A DNA stretch of 21,132 nt from positions 1 to 21,132 of IMG/VR virus record IMGVR_UViG_3300025080_000078; one strand, given 5' to 3'. Position 1 is the stretch's first letter; each line of letters starts with the position of its first letter. The notes under the pieces are model-generated. The model did no database searches. It had not been told where the DNA came from and was given only the letters and a program-made list of their open reading frames with translations. The stretch comes from a virus. Positions 14,657 through 21,132 of this stretch are shown piece by piece. The position numbers were made by a program, and so were the translations under genes.

Positions 14657-15944
14657 ATCTACGGCACAGATGCCAACCAGACAGCGGGTCGCGGCGTATG
14701 CCCGCGTTTCCTGCGGTAAAGACGAAATGCTCCACTCCCTTGCCGCTCAGATTAGCTTTTACAGCAATCTGATACAAAGCAAGCCGGAATGGGAGTATGT
14801 CGGCGTATATGCCGACGAAGCGGAAACCGGCACGAAGGGCAGCAGGCCGGAATTTCAGCGGCTGATTGCCGACTGCCGGGCGGGGCGTATCGACCTCGTC
14901 CTCACGAAGTCAATCAGTCGCTTTGCGAGGAATACCGTCGTGCTGCTTGAAACCGTCCGAGAGCTCAAAGACCTCGGTGTTGGCGTATATTTCGAGGAGC
15001 AGAAACTGCACTCGCTTTCGGGCGACGGGGAGTTAATGCTCACCATCCTCGCAAGCTACGCACAGGAAGAAAGCCGCTCGGTCAGCGAAAACTGCAAGTG
15101 GCGTATCCGCAAGGACTTCAAGGAGGGCAGGCCCTCCAACAACATCCGCATTTACGGGTTCGACTACAAGGACGGCAAACTGACCGTCATTCCGGAGGAA
15201 GCCGAGGTCGTGCGGATGATATTTGCCGACTACCTATCGGGGCTTGGCAAGAACGCCATTATGAAGAAGCTGGTCAGGCTCGGAGTCCCCACCAAGTGCG
15301 GTGGTCGGTGGTCGGAAAGCACAGTGGGTTCAATTCTCAAGAACGAAAAATTCATCGGTGACACGTGCTTACAAAAAGGCTTTATCGCCGACCACCTTAG
15401 CAAGCAATGGAAACCAAACAGTGGCGAGCTGCCGAAATACTATGTCGAGGACTCACACGAGGCAATTATCGACAGAGAGACCTTCGAGGCAGTTCAAATT
15501 GAGATAGCTCGTCGGGCAGCAAAGGCAAACCACCCTCGGAGACTAACTTTCAGCGAATTTTCGGGAGTTATCACCTGCGAAAGGTGCGGGGCGAAATTCC
15601 GCAAAAAGGTGAACGGCATCGGCACAAAATATTCTAAGGTGACATGGGCTTGTGCAACCTACACCTATCGCGGCAAGCACGAGTGCGCCGCCAAGCGGAT
15701 ACCCGAAGATATTCTCAAAGAGAAATGCGCCGAGGTTTTAGAGCTTGCGGAGTATGCCCCCACTGTATTCACGGCAAAGGTTGCAGCGATAACAGTCCCC
15801 GACGACGGTATTATAGTATTCACTTTCAACGATGGCTCGGAGCGAATTGTCATTTGGGAGAACCGCTCCCGCCGCGAAAGCTGGACGGACGAGATGAAGA
15901 AAACCGCGAGAGAACGGGCGATGGGAGGTATTGACAATGGCTAA
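14631..15944 (+). CDS. Large serine recombinase 1, short form
   Basis: This 437-residue protein starts at ATG 14631 behind AAAGGAGG; an ATG at 14607 lacks an RBS. The catalytic domain shows RVAAYARVS with nucleophile Ser27, then LVLTKSISRFARNT and ASYAQEESRSVSEN. The recombinase domain follows (about 160-300, YGFDYKDGKLTV...TVGSILKNEKFIGD). A zinc ribbon comes next (CERCGAKF...WACATY...HECAAKRI, about 322-362). Unlike its neighbour it has almost no coiled coil and goes straight to a short end (IIVFTFNDGSERIV). It catalyses site-specific DNA integration or excision. It overlaps the second recombinase by 8 nt, so the two are probably made together and may act as partners. Confidence 0.93.
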   Translation: MGRKITKIKSTAQMPTRQRVAAYARVSCGKDEMLHSLAAQISFYSNLIQSKPEWEYVGVYADEAETGTKGSRPEFQRLIADCRAGRIDLVLTKSISRFARNTVVLLETVRELKDLGVGVYFEEQKLHSLSGDGELMLTILASYAQEESRSVSENCKWRIRKDFKEGRPSNNIRIYGFDYKDGKLTVIPEEAEVVRMIFADYLSGLGKNAIMKKLVRLGVPTKCGGRWSESTVGSILKNEKFIGDTCLQKGFIADHLSKQWKPNSGELPKYYVEDSHEAIIDRETFEAVQIEIARRAAKANHPRRLTFSEFSGVITCERCGAKFRKKVNGIGTKYSKVTWACATYTYRGKHECAAKRIPEDILKEKCAEVLELAEYAPTVFTAKVAAITVPDDGIIVFTFNDGSERIVIWENRSRRESWTDEMKKTARERAMGGIDNG

Positions 15945-17532
15945 TATCCGGGTTATACCCGCCACCGCCCCTATCCTCTCGGCTCAGGAGAGAAATTCGG
16001 CGGTCAAGCGACGCGTTGCTTTTTACGCTCGTGTCAGTACCGACTCCTCGGAGCAAAAAACCTCCTACGACGCTCAAGTGGACTACTACACAAAATTCAT
16101 TAAAAGCCATCTCGACTGGGAATTCGTCGGCGGGTACACGGACGAAGGCATATCGGCGGTGAATACCAAACGGCGCGAGGGCTTCAAACAAATGGTTGCT
16201 GACGGCTTGACAGGCAAATTCGACCTGCTCGTTACGAAGAGCGTCAGTCGATTTGCCCGAAACACCGTGGACAGCCTGACCACCGTCCGCAAGCTGAAAG
16301 AGGTCGGCTGCGAGATTTGGTTCGAGGAGCAGAACATATATACCTTGGACAGCAAGGGCGAATTGCTGATTACGATAATGTCCTCGCTGGCGCAGGAAGA
16401 GAGCCGCTCTATTTCGGAAAACGTGACTTGGGGTCAGCGCAAGCGCATGGCCGACGGCAAGGTGAGCCTTCCGTATGCCCAGTTCCTCGGTTACGAAAAG
16501 GGCGAGGACGGTTTGCCGAAGGTAGTCCCTGCCGAAGCGGATATTGTGCGGCTGATATTCAGGCTGTATATGGAGGGCAAGACCTTCTCGGCAATCGCCA
16601 AGTATCTCGGCAGTTATGGCATCCCTTCACCGGCGGGCAGAAAAACATGGCAGACGGCGGTGGTGCGGTCAATCCTGACCAACGAAAAATACAAAGGCCA
16701 CGCGCTTCTGCAAAAGACCTACTGCTCGGACTTCCTCACCAAGCAGATGGTCAAGAACACTGGCCAGGTACAGCAATATTACGTCGAGGACAGCCATCCC
16801 GCCATCATCGAGCCGGACGAATTTAACGCGGTTCAGCTGGAAATAGAGCGCCGCCGCTCGATTGGCAAACCGACAAGCTGCACGAGCATTTTCGCGGCGA
16901 AGATTCTTTGCGCCGACTGCGGTGGGTGGTTTGGCAAAAAGGTCTGGGGCAGCTACAAGGGCGATAAGACTTACCGAAAGGAGGTCTGGCAGTGCAACGA
17001 CAAGTATAAACGGCTCGGCAAGCCGGGCAAGGGCTGCAGTACGCCGCATATCACCGAGGACGAAATCAAATCCCGTTTCCTCACAGGCTTCAACAGCCTG
17101 ATGAGCGACCGCGACGGGTTGATCGAGGACTGCCGCCTTGCCCAGAGCGTCCTCTGCGACACCGCTGCGATTGACGCCGAGCTCGCCGAACTGCACCGCG
17201 AGATTGAGGTAGTCACGGAACTTTCCCGAAAGGCCATCTACGAAAACGCCCGGACCGCCGTCAACCAGACGGAATGGGCGGAGCGCAACAAGGCCTACCT
17301 TGAACGCCACCGCAAAGTCTTGGAACGGGTTGACGAGTTGGAAGCCGCCAAGCGGGAGCGGCTCGGCAAAGCGAAGATCATCGAGGGCTTCATTCGGGAC
17401 ATCGAGAGCCGACCGCTTGTCATCACGGAATTTGTTGAAAAGCTATGGCTTGCAGTCGTTGACCAAGCGACCGTTGGCAGGGACGGCACTTTTGTCTTCA
17501 GGCTCAGGAACGGATCGGAAGTCAGCACTTAA
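15937..17532 (+). CDS. Large serine recombinase 2, full-length
   Basis: This 531-residue protein starts at ATG 15937, 8 nt after GGGAGG; a TTG at 15931 is too close to the RBS. It contains RRVAFYARVS with Ser34, LLVTKSVSRFARNT, SSLAQEESRSISEN, and a recombinase domain (about 175-300). A zinc ribbon follows (CADCGGWFGKK...WQCNDKY...KGCSTPHI, about 325-370), then a long charged coiled coil (about 405-490) and the end TFVFRLRNGSEV. The coiled coil in this class helps synapse att sites and controls directionality. As the complete member of the pair it is the likelier main integrase. Location directly after the lysis genes suggests the attachment site lies just downstream. Confidence 0.95.
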   Translation: MANIRVIPATAPILSAQERNSAVKRRVAFYARVSTDSSEQKTSYDAQVDYYTKFIKSHLDWEFVGGYTDEGISAVNTKRREGFKQMVADGLTGKFDLLVTKSVSRFARNTVDSLTTVRKLKEVGCEIWFEEQNIYTLDSKGELLITIMSSLAQEESRSISENVTWGQRKRMADGKVSLPYAQFLGYEKGEDGLPKVVPAEADIVRLIFRLYMEGKTFSAIAKYLGSYGIPSPAGRKTWQTAVVRSILTNEKYKGHALLQKTYCSDFLTKQMVKNTGQVQQYYVEDSHPAIIEPDEFNAVQLEIERRRSIGKPTSCTSIFAAKILCADCGGWFGKKVWGSYKGDKTYRKEVWQCNDKYKRLGKPGKGCSTPHITEDEIKSRFLTGFNSLMSDRDGLIEDCRLAQSVLCDTAAIDAELAELHREIEVVTELSRKAIYENARTAVNQTEWAERNKAYLERHRKVLERVDELEAAKRERLGKAKIIEGFIRDIESRPLVITEFVEKLWLAVVDQATVGRDGTFVFRLRNGSEVST

Positions 17533-17598
17533 AGTGATGCCAGCAACTGTGTCGTGATACGATACAACCTTTGTGTATTTTCTGCACTATATGTCGGC

Positions 17599-17621
17599 AA
17601 AGCAAGGCTGAGTTGCTTTTT
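17599..17621 (+). terminator. Candidate terminator of the recombinase operon
   Basis: AAAGCAA (17599-17605) and TTGCTTT (17613-17619) form a 7-bp stem with loop GGCTGAG, ending in a T-run to 17621. The stem is AT-rich, so it may be weak. Confidence 0.45.
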
Positions 17622-17748
17622 CTCCCTGTATGCGCATAATGATGGTGGATGTGACCCGTATCAGGCTATGGTCACAATATGTCTTCACAGCTACCGCCTT
17701 CGTCGGAATCTACAGTACATAATAAGCCGTTCCTTCCAAGATATTCAC

Positions 17749-17770
17749 AAAAAACCAGCCCTAATGGTTT
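17749..17770 (-). terminator. Candidate minus-strand terminator
   Basis: Read on the minus strand, AAACCA, TTAGGGC, TGGTTT is followed by more T residues (six A at 17749-17754 on the plus strand). It lies about 140 nt beyond the end of the minus-strand gene at 17911-18723. The stem is short. Confidence 0.35.
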
Positions 17771-17784
17771 CCAGTAATTGTCTT

Positions 17785-17807
17785 CGTTGACGATCCCGTG
17801 GTCAACG
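17785..17807. repeat. Inverted repeat CGTTGAC/GTCAACG, attachment-site candidate
   Basis: Perfect 7-bp arms CGTTGAC (17785-17791) and GTCAACG (17801-17807) flank the 9-nt GATCCCGTG. Serine-recombinase att sites are inverted repeats around a 2-bp crossover, and this lies 250 nt after the recombinase. It could also be a protein-binding site or chance. Confidence 0.3.
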
Positions 17808-17865
17808 TTTTATGGGTCCATTATAGTGCCTGCTTTAGATTTTGCCTTTTGTGCTTTACCATTAC

Positions 17866-17912
17866 ATAGCTTTATCCCGCTCGTTAAAACAAACAGGATA
17901 AAGCTATTTTTT
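17866..17912 (+). terminator. Strong hairpin terminator between convergent genes
   Basis: A 12-bp perfect stem, ATAGCTTTATCC (17866-17877) with GGATAAAGCTAT (17896-17907), has an 18-nt loop, and T residues run from 17907 to 17912. The T-run favours plus-strand termination. It abuts the stop codon of the minus-strand gene. Confidence 0.65.
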
Positions 17913-18723
17913 AACTCACGGCATCTGGGTTGAAAGCCCCAACAAAATCAACAATCATATTCTCGTCAAATCCAAGGGACTCAAAAGTGATTGTATAACC
18001 TCCAAAGCCGAACGCACCAAACGCACGCGTTTCTCCAAAAGCTTCGTCATGAATTCTTGACAAAACTACTTCAGTGTCGCTTATTCTTGAAACTTCATCG
18101 ACAGGGACAACAACACCCCCTATCAATACTTCGGATGCACCAACATCTAACATCGAAGTTTCATCGGTGATTTTGACAATTCCTGCAGATAACCACTGAC
18201 CATCAGAGTGACGAATGATAAACCGCCACCCTATCAAATGCGTTGGTAAATCGCAAGTCGCACATCCCTGTCTGACAGCACCAAATGTTATGCAGTCCAA
18301 ACATTCCGGTCTATTGTGCGAATACACTAAATAGTATTCTGTTATTTCAGGCAAGGTAAACAGAAAGTGTTCTGCCCATTCTTCCCCGGAAACCCTCGTT
18401 CCGGCAACAAGCCGCTCTGTGTCAATATTAACATCGCTCCATACAATGATGTCCTCGTTTTCAGCGACACTTTCAACAAGGGGCGGTGTGGTCTCAACGT
18501 CCTCCGGTTCGTGGTTTGTCATAAGGTTTGGCTCGCCTGTAAGAATGTTATTCACACCTCCGTCATTTTCTCTATTGAAATGCACCACAGAAACCGTTAT
18601 AACCGTAGCAATTACTAAGCAAGCAACAATTGAGGATAAAACCTTGACTTTCCTCTTTTTGTTCATTATGTAAGTTTCATACATCGAAAAGATGTATTCA
18701 AGTAGTTTCTCATCAGTTCGCAT
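17911..18723 (-). CDS. Membrane-anchored exported protein of unknown function
   Basis: The protein has 270 residues. Residues 1-28 are cytoplasmic and basic near the membrane (NKKRKVKV), residues about 29-48 form one transmembrane helix (SSIVACLVIATVITVSVV), and the remaining 220 residues should lie outside. The outer part carries two Cys pairs, C141-x2-C144 and C154-x2-C157, which could bind zinc or form disulfides, inside YLVYSHNRPECLDC. The C-terminus is beta-rich (GGYTITFESLGFDE). The ATG at 18723 is chosen; TTG at 18729 is 6 nt after AAAGGA and also fits. It has its own promoter and an upstream palindrome. The layout recalls anti-sigma-type anchored proteins, but no sigma gene is nearby and no family is recognised. 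Confidence 0.7.
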   Translation of the reverse strand: MRTDEKLLEYIFSMYETYIMNKKRKVKVLSSIVACLVIATVITVSVVHFNRENDGGVNNILTGEPNLMTNHEPEDVETTPPLVESVAENEDIIVWSDVNIDTERLVAGTRVSGEEWAEHFLFTLPEITEYYLVYSHNRPECLDCITFGAVRQGCATCDLPTHLIGWRFIIRHSDGQWLSAGIVKITDETSMLDVGASEVLIGGVVVPVDEVSRISDTEVVLSRIHDEAFGETRAFGAFGFGGYTITFESLGFDENMIVDFVGAFNPDAVS

Positions 18724-18772
18724 AACCAAATCTCTTCCTTTCTAAGATCGGAATTTGCTTTTCTCTGGATCA

Positions 18773-18802
18773 AGCATAGCGATATTCTGTCATGGATGTC
18801 AA
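18773..18802 (-). promoter_or_regulatory. Sigma-A promoter of the membrane protein gene
   Basis: On the minus strand, TTGACA (18802-18797), 18 nt, then TATGCT (18778-18773) lie about 50 nt before the start codon. This is a near-consensus vegetative promoter. Confidence 0.7.
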
Positions 18803-18825
18803 CCCCACAATTACCCATATATTAC

Positions 18826-18840
18826 TTCGTGTTACACGAA
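18826..18840. promoter_or_regulatory. Perfect 15-bp palindrome upstream of the promoter
   Basis: TTCGTGTTACACGAA has 7-bp arms around a single central base (18833). Its centre lies 31 bp upstream of the -35 box, a typical place for an activator site. The protein that would bind is not known. Confidence 0.5.
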
Positions 18841-19077
18841 ATGGCTGCATTTTTATTGACCGTTTACAGCATGGAATAAACGAAGGTAAGCCATACTACC
18901 CAATGCTGTGAAATTATACTTGATTTTGGGCATAGAAGTCCCGTTCAGATGGCTTATAGCTTCTGCTTGGGCTTGTGAGGGGGGCATCTTAAGGTATTTC
19001 CATCTTCTTTTCTTTGACTCCTTTTGGATGTACCAAATCGCATTTTTCATTTGTCATCTTTTATACCCCTTCTCACG

Positions 19078-20097
19078 TTACCTATTCAGAATCGACACAA
19101 TCTCATCAAGTTGACCTATTTTGAAAAGGCTGTTTCTGGAGGTAAATCTATACCAACTACTTCCTTCTTCTATCGGCTCTATAGCAATAATATGCCGCTC
19201 TCCCGATTTGACTGTATCAGCAAGGAATATTACCACGAATTCATAGTTAACACTAAAATTACCTTTTAATACTCGGGTCGCAGTGACATAGTACAGGTCA
19301 GTCGTCATCCAATCTGTTGTCGACTGTTCGTGAGATAACCTGAGCGGCTCATTCACCTCAACAATCACAATATAGGGTGACTCTTTTACGATGTCTTCAA
19401 TCGCTTCCGACCTAATGAAGCCCCTTCCGGGTGAATTATTCCGTGTTAACTCGCCTACAAATGATACTATCTCCGTTCTTGAAAGCTGTCGCCTACTGAA
19501 ATCCAAACCTTCTGAATGTCGGGACAAAGGTTCACCATACATAACGCTCCTTGATGCGTCGTCCAAGTCTATGACAATGTTACGTATAAACGTGTACGCA
19601 TCATCGTGAGTATTTGCATGAGGCTGACCTACCTCAATGAGCGGTATCATGTAATTCGTTTCAAAGTTAAACGTCAAATCGCCGGTATCCGCATAGACAT
19701 AAATCCTTTCAGCAGCCTCGCCCAAAACCCTTTCAGACACAGCAAATTCAAACTCTGTCAGATTAGTGCCAAATGGTCTGTGACCAACGTACTGTGCAAT
19801 GACCACGTCTGTTGCGAACTCCAACAAAGCTTCTTCAAATGTTAGATAGTCGAAAGAAGGCCTAGAGACAGGAGGTTTAGGTCTTACAACAAATTTCGGC
19901 AAGCCCTCATTCACGACTTCCAGTAGCACCTCATCCACGAGAGGTTTAGAAGTTGCGACAACGTCTTGAGAAGCTTTTTCAATAGCCGGATAATTGGATG
20001 AAACCTCTGACTCCGGCAAGACCTCAGACGTACCGCAGGCGGTCATAAACACCACAAAGACAAAGAGAACAACCACACTCAACTTTCTTTTCATCAT
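19078..20097 (-). CDS. Exported lipoprotein with two related domains, unknown function
   Basis: This 339-residue protein begins MMKRKLSVVVLFVFVVFMTACG, a lipoprotein signal with lipobox MTAC and lipidated Cys21. After a low-complexity stretch, residues about 96-160 and 241-309 look like two copies of one beta domain: DVVIAQYVG...FEFAVSERVLG...IYVYAD, and YIVIVEVNE...YYVTATRVLKG...EFVVIFLAD. The pattern 'I/V-V-x-x-x-V ... Y-x-V-x-R-V-L-K/G' is common in surface proteins of Bacillota. AAAGGAG lies 11 nt before the start, with a promoter and direct repeats upstream. Composition is AT-rich like its minus-strand neighbour. The substrate or partner is unknown. Confidence 0.8.
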   Translation of the reverse strand: MMKRKLSVVVLFVFVVFMTACGTSEVLPESEVSSNYPAIEKASQDVVATSKPLVDEVLLEVVNEGLPKFVVRPKPPVSRPSFDYLTFEEALLEFATDVVIAQYVGHRPFGTNLTEFEFAVSERVLGEAAERIYVYADTGDLTFNFETNYMIPLIEVGQPHANTHDDAYTFIRNIVIDLDDASRSVMYGEPLSRHSEGLDFSRRQLSRTEIVSFVGELTRNNSPGRGFIRSEAIEDIVKESPYIVIVEVNEPLRLSHEQSTTDWMTTDLYYVTATRVLKGNFSVNYEFVVIFLADTVKSGERHIIAIEPIEEGSSWYRFTSRNSLFKIGQLDEIVSILNR

Positions 20098-20119
20098 CGT
20101 TTTATTTTCTCCTTTACAA

Positions 20120-20147
20120 AATATAATATTTCCGCAGATTTCATCAA
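20120..20147 (-). promoter_or_regulatory. Candidate promoter of the lipoprotein gene
   Basis: On the minus strand, TTGATG (20147-20142), 16 nt, then TATATT (20125-20120) lie about 22 nt before the start codon and overlap the leader. It is a fair match to sigma-A. Confidence 0.5.
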
Positions 20148-20153
20148 TAGTTA

Positions 20154-20199
20154 TCTCCCATTGAATTAGACTTAAAATGACTCTCTCAATGAATTAGAC
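20154..20199. repeat. Two 18-bp direct repeats upstream of the lipoprotein promoter
   Basis: TCTCCCATTGAATTAGAC (20154-20171) and TCTCTCAATGAATTAGAC (20182-20199) match at 16 of 18 positions and start 28 bp apart, right behind the -35 box. Paired direct repeats here would suit a dimeric response regulator. Confidence 0.5.
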
Positions 20200-20343
20200 G
20201 CAAATAACTCTTAATTGGTTCCGAACTGCATACTGCAGCTTCTTTGAGCCAGCGTCACGGTTAAAATAAGCCACCATCACGGTGCAAGCGCGCCACCCAC
20301 AGTTGCAGCTCTTCCCCGGAATTACTGAATAATGCACGACCGT

Positions 20344-20537
20344 TTATCCCTCTGGAAAACGAAAGCAAAAAACCTCGGGGGCGATGTGGGCAGAGCCCAT
20401 GCCAAGCTCTGTCCTCTTCAATGAAGCAGCCAGGGCGTCCCTGTAGTACTCTACGATGGTCCCGCGGTAACCGCTATCCAGTTGCAGCTCTCGCTCAGCG
20501 CGGTCTGCGTCAGAGACAGAAAGAAGAACAAACCACC
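20344..20537 (-). pseudogene. Possible decayed gene fragment
   Basis: On the minus strand the frame ending at 20344-20346 reads as plausible protein (LQLDSGYRGTIVEYYRDALA, then LKRTELGMGSAHIAPE). It has no start codon with an RBS and is closed upstream by a stop. A neighbouring frame further down contains EELQLWVARLHRDGG, which repeats the ELQL word. No family is recognised, and it may be non-coding. Confidence 0.25.
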
Positions 20538-20632
20538 TTCATCGTCACCGCCGATGCCAGTGTAGAGAAGACCGCTGATTTGGATATTGTCACTGGCGCT
20601 GGCAGTAACCGCTTTATTGTATTTAATAATCC

Positions 20633-20660
20633 ACGGCTCGCCTTCGGGCGGGCCGTTTTT
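20633..20660 (+). terminator. Strong terminator with UUCG tetraloop
   Basis: ACGGCTCGCC (20633-20642), TTCG, GGCGGGCCGT (20647-20656) form a 10-bp stem with one G-T wobble, followed by T residues to 20660. No intact plus-strand gene precedes it, so it is probably the relic of a lost transcription unit. Confidence 0.7.
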
Positions 20661-20861
20661 GTTTGCCTGAAAAGCCTTAATTTTAACGGGTCGGTGTATC
20701 GTTAAAAGATAGCCCGATTTTCGGTGCAAAGTTTAACGATTACCTTTCTTTTAACGATTTGCCCTTGCGACCACCCGGAAAACAGCCACGGTTCAAGTCA
20801 AGTGTTCTCCATAAACGGCTATTCAAAAACATCAACTATTGCTACAATACAAATCCCCAAA

Positions 20862-20890
20862 ACGCAAGAAAGCCCGCAAACAGCGGGCTT
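20862..20890 (-). terminator. Terminator of ssrA
   Basis: Read on the minus strand, AAGCCCGC, TGTTT, GCGGGCTT is followed by the T-rich TCTTGCG and TTTT. It lies 63 nt beyond the tmRNA 3' end, as expected for its transcript. Confidence 0.7.
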
Positions 20891-20952
20891 CCTGACTAAA
20901 AGGCAAACCACCTATTAACCTCACAGAGTTTATCAATAGATGGTAGATTATT

Positions 20953-21132
20953 TGGTGGAGGCGGGGGGAGTCGAACCCGCCGTCCGAAGATATGCCTGCC
21001 AGAGTTTCTCCGAGTGCAGTCAGCGATTTGGTGATTCGCCCTTGCCTACGCCCACTGACGGGCTGAGGCTTTCGCTAGCCTATGATTTCGGGTTACTTAC
21101 TAGGCGCTTGATAACCCTACTCCTACTTTCAT
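20953..21132 (-). ncRNA. ssrA: tmRNA (ssrA), 3' part, 5' end outside the window
   Basis: The minus strand ends with GGACGGCGGGTTCGACTC then CCCCCGCCTCCACCA: a T-arm with TTCGACT loop, an acceptor strand and an encoded CCA (20953-20955). Upstream come the typical tmRNA elements GGCATATCTTCGGAC, the CTCGGAGAAACTCT hairpin region and a pseudoknot-like GGCTAGCGAAAGCC. tmRNA rescues ribosomes stalled on broken mRNAs by alanine charging and tagging. The tag-coding part and 5' acceptor strand lie beyond 21132. The second base pair of the T-stem (GCGGG with CCCCC) is a C-C mismatch, which is unusual. Confidence 0.92.

Larger units (their letters stand above)
17533..17910. other. Gene-free junction after the recombinases; probable place of the attachment site
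   Basis: No convincing gene is seen in this 378-nt stretch; short frames have no RBS and no family features. It holds a weak plus-strand terminator (17599-17621), a possible minus-strand terminator (17749-17770), a 7-bp inverted repeat (17785-17807) and a strong plus-strand terminator (17866-17912). Composition changes here from the GC-rich phage part to the AT-rich minus-strand genes, which suits an element boundary (inference). Confidence 0.5.
20200..20869. other. Gene-poor GC-richer stretch between lipoprotein and ssrA
   Basis: No complete gene is supported. It contains a minus-strand coding-like fragment (about 20346-20537), a UUCG-loop terminator on the plus strand (20633-20660), four TTTAACG motifs (20682-20756) and AT-rich spacer up to the ssrA terminator. 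The sequence CAGTTGCAGCTCT occurs twice, near 20300 and near 20480. The mix of broken frames suggests decayed insertions at a tmRNA-flanking hotspot. Confidence 0.45.

Noticed and set aside
17554-17790. 78-residue plus-strand reading frame after recombinase 2
   Set aside because: No RBS, no recognisable features, and it crosses hairpins and a probable element boundary.
18853-19050. 65-residue minus-strand reading frame between the two surface-protein genes
   Set aside because: No good RBS, no family features and an odd composition. A second frame there (MTNEKCDLVHPKGV...) faintly recalls ArsR N-termini but stops after about 22 codons. It may be a remnant, but this is not supportable.
20421-20705. 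94-residue plus-strand reading frame
   Set aside because: It runs through the UUCG-loop terminator and lacks an RBS; the opposite strand looks more protein-like.
20451-20729. 92-residue minus-strand frame with KAVTASASDNIQIS, like a surface Ig-like domain
   Set aside because: Part of it is the terminator stem read as protein (NGPPEGEP), and the Ig-like resemblance is short and weak.
20953-21132. Direct repeat of the tmRNA 3' end elsewhere in the window as an att site
   Set aside because: No second copy of the T-arm/acceptor sequence was seen in the window; serine recombinases also do not normally leave such long repeats.
1-21132. CRISPR array, diversity-generating retroelement or insertion sequence
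   Set aside because: No regularly spaced repeats, no reverse transcriptase with template repeat pair, and no transposase were found on either strand.

Overview
The window looks like the right-hand part of a siphovirus-type prophage in a Gram-positive bacterium of the Clostridia/Bacillota. The evidence is strong AGGAGG-type ribosome binding sites, HK97/SPP1-like head-tail joining proteins, a DUF2089-type protein, and a pair of large serine recombinases of the clostridial type. The exact host cannot be named. The phage part is moderately GC-rich. Two inserts or flanks are visibly AT-richer: 1561-2790 and about 17880-20230.

Layout. 1-4091 holds the head-tail joining genes: the connector end, head closure, an HK97 gp10-like protein, the tail terminator, two tail-tube paralogues, and a tail assembly chaperone pair joined by a probable programmed -1 frameshift at GGGAAAC (3744-3750). 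4096-12720 holds the tape measure, distal tail protein, a fibre/baseplate-like protein, a Tal-type tail protein, two small related tail proteins, and a large GH18-like tail hydrolase with carbohydrate-binding modules. 12781-13931 is the lysis cassette (holin, then an amidase with a SPOR domain), closed by a terminator. 14021-17532 is the integration cassette: a frameshifted HTH/zinc-finger gene, a small SHOCT-like gene and two overlapping large serine recombinases, all in the late-gene direction. 17533-20952 is a probable flank or cargo region. It carries two minus-strand AT-rich genes for a membrane-anchored exoprotein and a lipoprotein, each with its own promoter, followed by a decayed GC-rich stretch. 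The 3' part of the tmRNA gene (ssrA, minus strand) closes the window.

The most unusual piece is an AT-rich gene at 1667-2773. It encodes a DUF2089-like zinc ribbon/HTH fused to about 280 unassigned residues and sits between the two tail-tube paralogues. It has its own candidate promoter, an operator-like inverted repeat and a terminator, so it is organised as a phage 'moron' (independently expressed cargo). Other points of interest are the GH18 barrel apparently split by inserted binding modules, the unequal tandem recombinases, a hairpin that could hide the ribosome binding site of the recombinase operon, and the putative control sites of the two minus-strand genes.

No search or structure prediction was run. 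All family names rest on recognising motifs and gene order.
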